From assembly GCA_044433065.1 (NCBI GenBank), contig JAWXUA010000075.1:1-13095 (forward strand): DNA of 13,095 nt, written 5' to 3'. How positions within the stretch are numbered: position 1 is the first letter of the stretch; the number at the start of each line of letters is the position of its first letter. Source of the DNA: Nitratidesulfovibrio sp044433065 (GTDB taxonomy: Bacteria; Desulfobacterota; Desulfovibrionia; Desulfovibrionales; Desulfovibrionaceae). The notes under the pieces are model-generated. The model searched no databases, was not told the DNA's origin, and worked only from the letters and a program-made list of their open reading frames with translations. A program made the position numbers and the translations under genes. Below are positions 7,315 to 12,985 of this stretch, piece after piece.

Positions 7315-7377
7315 CCTAACGTATGGCCTAAGGTGTGGGCCTAAGGTGTGGGCCTAACGTATGGCCTAAGGTGTGGG
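7315..7377 (-). repeat. Tandem 12/13-bp repeats abutting the nrdJ stop codon
   Basis: Two unit types alternate as A-B-B-A-B on the plus strand: A is CCTAACGTATGG (7315-7326, 7353-7364) and B is CCTAAGGTGTGGG (7327-7339, 7340-7352, 7365-7377). On the minus strand every unit begins TAGGCC, and the first TAG is the nrdJ stop codon itself (7379-7381). A small palindrome (AGGGC-TAG-GCCCT, 7282-7294) nearby carries a similar word. The array fills most of the space between the gene and its terminator. Confidence 0.85.
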
Positions 7378-7378
7378 C

Positions 7379-9700
7379 CTAGCCGCCGCAACGGGTGTAG
7401 CTACACGATGGGCAAATATGGCAACCTTCTTGGAAGACGAGCATCTCGCCGCATTCTGGGCACAAAGGCCTATCAAGAGCCATATCCATCACAGGTGCTT
7501 TTTGTCCACCAAGGTAGCGGTTTTCAAGGACCCATGCAATGGCGTCTGGAATGGACAGCAGCAAGCCCTTCTTTTGGAATATAGGGTGCTCGCCGCCAAT
7601 GCCCTTAAGCTGGGCCACAATGTCCTTAACTGGCACGTTGGAGCGCATAGCAAGGGACACAAGGCGGCCAATAGCTTCAGCCTTAGCTGTGATGGAGCGG
7701 CCAGACTTGCCGATGGTTGCAAAGACTTCAAAAGGCGCGCCATCCACTTCATTAACCGTCAGGTACATAACACCAAGGCCAGTCTGGATTTTCTGGGTGA
7801 AGCCAGAAATCATGTCTGGACGATGGCGTACCACAGGCTTCGCTTCTGCGGCTTCGCTTGGAGCCTCAGCACCAGCATGAGCAGCAGCTTGTGCCTTCTC
7901 AGCGTTGCCCGTATGCAGAACCTGAATAGCCTTACAGCCATCGCGATACACAGTAACGCCCTTACAGCCTTCTTCAAAGGCCATCCAGTAAATCTTATAA
8001 ATATCTTCAATCGTTGCAGAATTTGGCAAGTTCACGGTCTTGGAAACAGCGTTATCCGTGAAGCGTTGGAAAGCCGCTTGCATCTTGAGGTGCCATTCTG
8101 GAGCGATGTCCATAGCTGTGGCATAGACCCGACGCAAATGCTCTGGCAAGTCCTGCATATGGCGGATAGAGCCTGTCGCAGCAACCTCTTCCATGGTCTT
8201 GGCATCGCCATAACCAGCTTCGGTCATAGCGTCCTTGAAGTATTCATTGACTTCCACAAGGCGTTCGCCATCCATGACGTGACGTGCAAAGGACAATGCA
8301 AAGAGTGGTTCCACGCCTGATGAGCAGCCACCAATGATGGACAACGTACCCGTTGGAGCAATAGTCGTCACGGTCGCATTACGGTATGGGCCCATATTTT
8401 GCTGACCATAGATGGACGTTGCGTATCCTGGGAAAGGACCGCGTTCACAGGCCAAAGTATGGGATGCAGCGCGGCCAGCATCGCGGATAAAGGCCATCAT
8501 GCGTTCAGCAAGGTCAAGCGCTTCTTGGCTATCATACGCCATATTCAGCTGATACAAAAGGTCCGCCCAGCCCATGACGCCAAGGCCGATTTTGCGATTG
8601 TGGCGCACTTTATCGGCGATTTTATCGATGGGGAAGCGTGATGCGTCAATGACGTTATCAAGGAAGCGCACCGCAAGGCCAATGACGCGCTCGAGTTCGT
8701 TCCAGTCGATGCACGTATCAGGATTGCAAGGCTCACCAGCAACGTCTTTGCATGCGCCATCATGCTTAAAGAACAGGGCTAAGTTGATGGAGCCAAGGTT
8801 ACACGCTTCGTATGGCAAGAGAGGCTGTTCACCGCAAGGATTGGTGGACTCCATTTCGCCTTGGTCTGGGGTTGGGTTATCGCGATTGATACGGTCGATG
8901 AAAACAATGCCTGGATCGCCGCTTTCCCAAGCCTTACGCACCAAAGTATTGAAGACTTCACGTGCGCGCAAGCGGCCACGCTCATTGCCTGTGCAAGGGT
9001 CAATCAAAGGATATTCTGCATCAGCGTCCACAGAGTGCATGAAATCTTCTGTCAATGCGACGGAAAGATTGAAGTTATTGAACTCGCCATCGGTTTCTTT
9101 GGCTGCAATAAAGTCCAAAACATCTGGGTGGTCGATGCGCAAGATGCCCATATTAGCACCACGGCGCGTGCCGCCCTGCTTAATCTGTTCAGTCGCTGTA
9201 TTGAAAATGCGCAAGAAGGACAAAGGACCAGATGCCACGCCGCCTGTAGAGCCTACGCGGCTATCCTTTGGGCGCAAGCGTGTAAAGGAGAAGCCCGTAC
9301 CGCCACCAGATTTATGGATCATGGCTGCATGTTTCACCGCATCAAAAATCTCTTCGATGGAGTCGCCCACTGGCAGAACAAAGCATGCTGAAAGCTGACC
9401 AAGTTCGCCGCCAGCATTCATGAGTGTTGGAGAATTAGGCAAGAAACGCCAGCTGGTCATGAGCTCATAAAATTCGCGTGACAAGGCATCCACGGTATAC
9501 GGCGAAGCCTCATACTTGCCTTCTTCCTTAGCAATAGCCGACGCCACACGCCAAAACATCGCCCTTGCATCTTCAAGCGTATTGCCCTCAAGGTCTCTAT
9601 GAAAATAACGCTTACCAAGAACAACCGCAGCATTAGCATTCAGGTTCGCTTCTGCAATATCTGCAGGGACAACAATAGGCGTGATGGGTAATGACGACAT
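7379..9700 (-). CDS. nrdJ: Vitamin B12-dependent (class II) ribonucleotide reductase
   Basis: 773 aa. I chose the ATG at 9700 (MSSLPITPIV), which has GGGAG 4 nt upstream; extension to 9751 would need a TTG. Reduces ribonucleotides to deoxyribonucleotides using adenosylcobalamin to make the thiyl radical, so it works with or without oxygen. Catalytic core: Cys106 (LSACFVLPVGDS) and Cys300 (EACNLGSIN) as the expected redox pair; NPCGEQ at 287-292 with the radical Cys289 and Glu291; SGGGTGFSFTRLR (131-143); and KQGGTRRGANMG (174-185). An Ala/Glu-rich linker (about 597-622) separates the core from a C-terminal domain that ends in a zinc-ribbon-like CPEC-N9-CHICPSC (747-766), typical of long NrdJ proteins. 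No NrdAB-type partner is nearby and none is needed. No cobalamin riboswitch is evident upstream. It lies upstream of frdCAB on the same strand but is separated by its own terminator and 777 bp. Confidence 0.96.
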   Translation of the reverse strand: MSSLPITPIVVPADIAEANLNANAAVVLGKRYFHRDLEGNTLEDARAMFWRVASAIAKEEGKYEASPYTVDALSREFYELMTSWRFLPNSPTLMNAGGELGQLSACFVLPVGDSIEEIFDAVKHAAMIHKSGGGTGFSFTRLRPKDSRVGSTGGVASGPLSFLRIFNTATEQIKQGGTRRGANMGILRIDHPDVLDFIAAKETDGEFNNFNLSVALTEDFMHSVDADAEYPLIDPCTGNERGRLRAREVFNTLVRKAWESGDPGIVFIDRINRDNPTPDQGEMESTNPCGEQPLLPYEACNLGSINLALFFKHDGACKDVAGEPCNPDTCIDWNELERVIGLAVRFLDNVIDASRFPIDKIADKVRHNRKIGLGVMGWADLLYQLNMAYDSQEALDLAERMMAFIRDAGRAASHTLACERGPFPGYATSIYGQQNMGPYRNATVTTIAPTGTLSIIGGCSSGVEPLFALSFARHVMDGERLVEVNEYFKDAMTEAGYGDAKTMEEVAATGSIRHMQDLPEHLRRVYATAMDIAPEWHLKMQAAFQRFTDNAVSKTVNLPNSATIEDIYKIYWMAFEEGCKGVTVYRDGCKAIQVLHTGNAEKAQAAAHAGAEAPSEAAEAKPVVRHRPDMISGFTQKIQTGLGVMYLTVNEVDGAPFEVFATIGKSGRSITAKAEAIGRLVSLAMRSNVPVKDIVAQLKGIGGEHPIFQKKGLLLSIPDAIAWVLENRYLGGQKAPVMDMALDRPLCPECGEMLVFQEGCHICPSCSYTRCGG

Positions 9701-10154
9701 AAAACTCCCAGTTTCTTTGTCAGTGGGTGGTGGGCACAAGCTTCTGCGCAAAGCCTCTTACCGTTTTCTATATATATAACTTCAGTTCAATGTATGTAGC
9801 TCTCGGCTCACACGCCAAGAAAAAGCAGTCTACTACAAAACACTACCATAAGCCAAGAGGGCATTTTTTTCACATAAATTTCACATTTGCCGAGGAACCC
9901 TTGTGATTGCTACGTTCACGGCTAAAACAGCATTTTAGTCGATTTTTTATCCCCGTGATTTTCAAGCAAATTTTTTTTTGATGAAAAAGGACCACGTATG
10001 CAAAGCCTCGTGAAGGGCTTGACAACAACTTTCAAGATGACTCACGTGGGATGATTGTTTTTTTGTGTGCTGGGTGAGGGATGGAAGAGAAGAGGGGAAG
10101 AGGGATGGGAGAGAAGAGAAAGGCAGAAGAGGGGAAGGCAGAAGAGGGGAAGAT
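9701..10154. other. Gene-free region upstream of nrdJ
   Basis: About 450 bp with no supportable gene. It should contain the nrdJ promoter, but no good -35/-10 pair stands out; a TATATATATA stretch lies near 9769-9779. The direct repeat TTTCACAT occurs at 9868-9875 and 9879-9886, 11 bp apart, and could be a protein-binding site. A small AT hairpin (CTAAAA / TTTTAG, 9922-9938) followed by TTTTTT on the plus strand looks like a weak terminator without an obvious gene. From 10071 the plus strand becomes purine-rich, with AGGCAGAAGAGGGGA repeated in tandem at 10121-10135 and 10136-10150. Confidence 0.6.
9992..10064 (+). ncRNA. Possible small structured RNA with terminal U-run
   Basis: CCACGT (9992-9997) pairs with ACGTGG (10044-10049), enclosing smaller helices (AAGCC/GGCTT and the mutually exclusive CTTGA/TCAAG), and is followed by seven T at 10058-10064. 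A closed multi-branch structure plus a T-run can mark a small RNA. The closing stem is short and no promoter is evident, so this is weak. Confidence 0.15.
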
Positions 10155-10247
10155 AAAGGCAGAAGAGTAAGAAAGATGCGCTCGGCTTCGCTGTCGCTCC
10201 CAGAACAGAAGACAAAAAGGCCCACTCCCTCCGTCATTGGTCTAGTA

Positions 10248-10279
10248 TCCGTAAGGTTCACTGCGTTCACCTAACGGCT
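10248..10279 (+). repeat. Dispersed palindromic module (copy b)
   Basis: TCCGTAAG, then GTTCACTGCGTTCACC, then TAACGGCT: an imperfect palindrome related to 3189-3219, 10512-10542, 12385-12416 and 12614-12644. It forms the centre of the left arm of compound element A. Confidence 0.75.
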
Positions 10280-10511
10280 ACTACGACAATGCCACCTCCC
10301 TCCAAGAGGGAGGCTTAAGAGGCTCGCCTTGCAATGTAGTTTGGCTGCTCGCCCCGAGTTCATCGTGATAGGCAAGGGCACTCCCTGCTCCTCATATAGT
10401 AGACAAGGCACACTAGGCAAAATTACGCGTCAAAAATATGCTGCAATAAGAACAAGTGAAGCGTTAGGCTCTTAAAGCCTCCCTCTTGGAGGGAGGTGGC
10501 ATTGTCGTACT

Positions 10512-10542
10512 AGCCGTTAACGAGCGTAGCGAGTGCTACGGA
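10512..10542 (-). repeat. Dispersed palindromic module (copy c)
   Basis: AGCCGTTA to GCTACGGA on the plus strand, with CGAGCGTAGCGAG between; the minus strand reads as the TCCGTA...TAACGGCT module. Flanking GTCGTACTA and TAGTAGAC extend the stem, so an RNA from either strand would form a long hairpin. Confidence 0.75.
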
Positions 10543-10629
10543 TAGTAGACCAATGACGGAGGGAGTGGGCCTTTTTGTCTTCTGTTCTTGTAGCGCGTGC
10601 GAAGCCGTGCGTATCTCTCTTCTGCCTTT

Positions 10630-10679
10630 CCTCTTCCTCTCCTCTCCTCTCCTCTCCTCTCTTCCTCTTCCTCTCCCCT
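10630..10679. repeat. Pyrimidine tract with (TCCTC)5 next to the regulator stop codon
   Basis: The plus strand is entirely pyrimidine here and includes five perfect TCCTC units at 10635-10659, plus imperfect ones up to 10679, one base before the regulator's stop codon. It is the mirror counterpart of the purine tract left of element A. Length variation by strand slippage is likely; no terminator for the regulator gene is otherwise seen here. Confidence 0.8.
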
Positions 10680-12257
10680 CTACTCCAAACCATATTTTTT
10701 CAGCTTATTATGCAGTGTCGAGCGTGTAATCCCGAGGCGACGTGCGGCCTCACTTTTATTATCGGTGCAGTCTTGCAAGGTTGCGACGATAGCACGGCGT
10801 TCAAGGTCTTCTAGGGACACGCTAGCAAAGAAGCTCTTGGGCAGGTCTGTGGTATTCGCAGGTTCTACATTACCTACACTACCCATACTCCCTACATCAC
10901 CCACACCACCCACATTACCTACACCACCTACACCGCCTACACCACCTGCACCGCCTACATTACCTACACTACCTACACCACAATCCTTGTCGTCGGTGCA
11001 TTCCAGCATAGTATCGCTATGTATATTGATGCCATCATGCGCATCAGCCATGACGCCCAGAACAGCCATGCCAACAGGGCGCACAGTGCTTGGCAATTCA
11101 CGTTCGCCAACATAGTCGCCAACGGTCATAATCACAGCACGTTCCACAGCATTTTCCAGCTCCCGAACATTACCAGGCCAATCATATTTCACCAAAGCAT
11201 CCATAGCTTGCGGCGTAAAGCCCTTCACATCCTTACGATTGCGTTCAGCGTACAGGCCCAAAAAGTGCATGGCCAAGAGCGGCACATCATCGCGCCTCTG
11301 CCTCAAGGCTGGCATGGGCACGGCAATGACATTGAGCCGATAGAACAAGTCTTCGCGAAAACGTCCAGCAGCCACCTCTTCAGCCAGATTGCGATTGGTA
11401 GCCGCTATGATGCGCACATCCACCTTCAGCGTGGTATCGCTGCCAACCCGTTGCACTTCACCCTGCTGCAAGACCCGTAGTAATTTCGCCTGCAAAAGTA
11501 CCGGCATCTCGCCAATTTCATCAAGCATCAAGGTGCCGCCATCCGCTTGCACAAAAAGCCCATCCCGCCGCTTATCTGCGCCTGTAAACGCACCTCGCTC
11601 ATGACCAAAAAGCTCCGACTCCAGCAAAGACTCCGCCAAAGCCGCACAGTTCACCGTGACCATACGTTTCGTAGCCCGTGCACTCCCAGCATGAATAGCC
11701 TTCGCCACAAGCTCCTTACCCGTACCTGACTCGCCCGTAATGAGCACTGTGGCATCGGACGGCGCCACCGTATGCACAAGTTCCCCAAGCTCCTTCATGG
11801 CCTGACTATGACCCACAACGCCACGCATGGCACCGCCATCATCTGGCCCATCCACAGCAAGCTTATTCCGCAAATTCTTATTCTCTTCTGCAAGACGCGT
11901 ATGGTCCAGTGCCCGCTCCAAGGTCAATTTCAGCACGTCAAAGTCCAGCGGCTTAATCAGATAATCATAAGCCCCCATGCGCAAAGCCTCCACCGCACTC
12001 TCCACCGAGGAATACGCTGTCATGATCAGCACAGGTATGGCCGGATTATAGTCCACAATCTGACCTAAAGCCTCGATACCACTGACTCTTGCCATCCGCA
12101 CATCCATGAGAACAGCATCCCAAGCACGCTCCTTCACCGCCGCCACAGCTGCATCGCCATCATCCAATTCTGTGGTCTCATAGCCCCAACCACGCAGCAT
12201 CATCCGAAGCATGGTGCGGTGTGCTACGTCGTCATCTACTATTAGTATGGTTGCCAT
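10680..12257 (-). CDS. Sigma-54-dependent response regulator (NtrC family) with Gly-Val linker
   Basis: 525 aa, ATG at 12257 (MATILIVDDD) with AAAGGA 6 nt upstream; the longer frame to 12320 would need TTG and translates a repeat. Domains: receiver at 1-120 with acidic pocket Asp8-10, phospho-acceptor Asp52 (LMDVRM), Thr80 and Lys102; AAA+ at about 147-390 with Walker A GESGTGKE (175-182), the sigma-54 contact GAFTGA (222-227), Walker B LMLDEIGE (243-250) and the arginine-finger region REDLFYRL (301-308); Fis-type helix-turn-helix at about 484-524 (KSEAARRLGITRSTLHNKL). It should activate sigma-54 promoters when phosphorylated. Unusual: residues 427-462 are twelve X-V-G tripeptides (GVG, SVG, NVG and variants) between the AAA+ and DNA-binding domains. 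No kinase gene is in the window; one may lie beyond 13095. The targets are unknown. The gene is flanked on both sides by related repeat elements. Confidence 0.93.
   Translation of the reverse strand: MATILIVDDDVAHRTMLRMMLRGWGYETTELDDGDAAVAAVKERAWDAVLMDVRMARVSGIEALGQIVDYNPAIPVLIMTAYSSVESAVEALRMGAYDYLIKPLDFDVLKLTLERALDHTRLAEENKNLRNKLAVDGPDDGGAMRGVVGHSQAMKELGELVHTVAPSDATVLITGESGTGKELVAKAIHAGSARATKRMVTVNCAALAESLLESELFGHERGAFTGADKRRDGLFVQADGGTLMLDEIGEMPVLLQAKLLRVLQQGEVQRVGSDTTLKVDVRIIAATNRNLAEEVAAGRFREDLFYRLNVIAVPMPALRQRRDDVPLLAMHFLGLYAERNRKDVKGFTPQAMDALVKYDWPGNVRELENAVERAVIMTVGDYVGERELPSTVRPVGMAVLGVMADAHDGINIHSDTMLECTDDKDCGVGSVGNVGGAGGVGGVGGVGNVGGVGDVGSMGSVGNVEPANTTDLPKSFFASVSLEDLERRAIVATLQDCTDNKSEAARRLGITRSTLHNKLKKYGLE
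10872..10979 (-). repeat. 9-bp in-frame minisatellite in the regulator gene
   Basis: Twelve near-identical 9-bp units (plus strand ACCTACACC, ACCTACATT and close variants) encode the X-V-G tripeptides of residues 427-462. Because the unit is three codons, gain or loss of units keeps the reading frame and changes only the length of the linker between ATPase and DNA-binding domains. Confidence 0.9.
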
Positions 12258-12279
12258 TGGTGGTCCTTTTTTTGGTTTT

Positions 12280-12306
12280 GGGTTGGTGTTGGGGTTGGGG
12301 TTGGGG
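12280..12306 (+). promoter_or_regulatory. G-quadruplex-like TTGGGG repeats in the regulator leader
   Basis: The plus strand has GGG (12280-12282), then GGGG at 12291, 12297 and 12303, the last three separated by TT. Four G-runs fit a quadruplex motif. They lie 23-49 bp upstream of the regulator ATG, on the template strand, so the mRNA leader would be C-rich (CCCCAA repeats). They could affect transcription or simply be a slippage-prone simple repeat. Confidence 0.5.
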
Positions 12307-12368
12307 AGGAGGAAAGGCAAGATAGCAAAAGGCAGACTCCCTCCGTCTCGCTGCGCTCGACACCTCCC

Positions 12369-12441
12369 AGCGTTGCTATCTGCATCCGTAAGACTCGCTA
12401 CGCTCGCCTAACGGCTGTGCCTTCGGCATCCTTCGGACAGT
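12369..12441 (+). repeat. 73-bp nested insertion inside a repeat hairpin (contains copy d)
   Basis: In the uninterrupted copy at 12906-12927 the sequence reads CACCTCCC directly followed by TCCAAGAGGGAGGC. Here the same two halves are separated by 73 bp that start AGCGTTGC and contain the palindromic module (12385-12416) and CCTTCGG repeats. The first 50 bases match the minus strand of the repeat beside frdB (3187-3238). No target-site duplication is visible at the junctions. Confidence 0.7.
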
Positions 12442-12613
12442 TCCAAGAGGGAGGCTTTAAGACTCGCTCCTCGTATGGTAGACAAGGCACGCTCATCGTA
12501 TTGGCAAGGTCGCTATGACACTCTTCTCGTAAAGGCTTGTGGCATTATATAGAACAAGTGATGCCGTTGGGTTCTTAAGCCTCCCTCTTGGAGGGAGGTG
12601 GCATTGTCGTACT

Positions 12614-12644
12614 AGCCGTTAGCGAGCGCAGCGAGTGCTACGGA
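12614..12644 (-). repeat. Dispersed palindromic module (copy e)
   Basis: Differs from copy c (10512-10542) at two positions (AGCCGTTAG and GCGCAGC versus AGCCGTTAA and GCGTAGC). The two changes lie in the arms and loop of the same predicted hairpin. Confidence 0.75.
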
Positions 12645-12723
12645 TAGTAGACCAATGACGGAGGGAGTGGGCCTTTTCGTCTTCTGTTCTTGTAGCGCGT
12701 GCGAAGCCGTGCGTATCTCTCTT

Positions 12724-12817
12724 CCTCTTCCTTCTTCGTTCTTCACTTAGATACCTACTACAACCTTGCGCCGTCTGGACTACTAGTGAGAAGAGGAAAG
12801 CAGAAAACATAAAGGCA
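12724..12817. other. Short spacer between repeat elements B and C
   Basis: Mixed sequence that starts pyrimidine-rich (CTTCCTCTTCC continues from element B) and ends purine-rich leading into element C. No gene, promoter or terminator recognised. The whole 12258-13095 region is free of supportable genes. Confidence 0.6.
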
Positions 12818-12963
12818 AAAGGCAGAAGAAAGATGCGCTCGGCTTCGCTGTCGCTCCCAGAACAGAAGACGAAAAGGCACACTCCCTCCGTCTCGCTGCG
12901 CTCGACACCTCCCTCCAAGAGGGAGGCTTAAGAGGCTCGCCTTGCACTATGAAGTCTGCCTTT
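12818..12963. repeat. Short repeat element C
   Basis: 146 bp bounded by AAAGGCAGA (12818-12826) and its inverted copy TCTGCCTTT (12955-12963). The left part (12828-12870) matches 10171-10213 of element A almost exactly. The centre is the short variant (ACTCCCTCCGTC, TCGCTGCGCTCGA, CACCTCCCTCC) followed by the intact hairpin CCTCCCTC-CAA-GAGGGAGG (12908-12926). It may represent a minimal unit from which the larger compound elements were built. Confidence 0.6.
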
Positions 12964-12985
12964 CCTCTCTACTCTCCCTTTCCTC

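Larger units (their letters stand above)
10155..10629. repeat. Compound inverted-repeat element A
   Basis: Bounded by the perfect 13-bp inverted repeat AAAGGCAGAAGAG (10155-10167) / CTCTTCTGCCTTT (10617-10629). Inside, a left arm (about 10171-10335) and a right arm (about 10465-10621) are imperfect inverted copies: both contain the ACTCCCTCCGTC word, a TCCGTAAG-type palindrome and the hairpin CCTCCCTC-CAA-GAGGGAGG. A spacer of about 130 bp separates them. The right arm 10477-10621 matches 12579-12723 with 3 differences in 145 bp. No transposase gene is present. It resembles a non-autonomous, MITE- or REP-like element; it lies immediately downstream of the regulator gene's stop codon. Confidence 0.7.
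12328..12723. repeat. Compound inverted-repeat element B
   Basis: Same general order and orientation as 10155-10629: AAAGGCAGA at the left, the ACTCCCTCCGTC word, a TCCGTAAG palindrome, a spacer with the shared words GTAGACAAGGCAC and GAACAAGTGA, then the right arm 12579-12723, which is nearly identical to 10477-10621. The left arm is a different variant: it has TCGCTGCGCTCGA in place of the longer central module and carries the 73-bp insertion at 12369-12441. The right terminal TCTGCCTTT is missing at the expected place. With element A it flanks the regulator gene as a direct repeat about 2.1 kb apart. Confidence 0.7.

Noticed and set aside
9701..9900. Cobalamin riboswitch or NrdR boxes upstream of nrdJ
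   Set aside because: A CCCACTG word and a CTATATATA core are present, but the surrounding B12-box sequence and a second properly spaced NrdR box are not seen.
10065..10274. Plus-strand 69-codon frame rich in Arg, Gly and Glu
   Set aside because: It is a translation of the purine simple repeat and then of element A; the composition is explained by the DNA repeat.
10680..12257. Composite transposon carrying the regulator
   Set aside because: The flanking elements encode no transposase, and no target-site duplication could be identified outside them. The regulator's composition matches the neighbouring genes. Direct repeats are reported, but transposition of the whole unit is not supported.
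12619..12918. Minus-strand open frames at 9962-10270 and 12619-12918 that share the peptide LFVFCSGSDSEAERIF
   Set aside because: The shared peptide comes only from the repeat elements (left arm of A and element C). The rest of each frame is unrelated low-complexity sequence, with no ribosome-binding site. Probably translated repeat, not a protein family.
10155..12963. CRISPR array
   Set aside because: Repeats are long, modular, in both orientations and irregularly spaced, with homologous rather than unique spacers. No cas genes are present.
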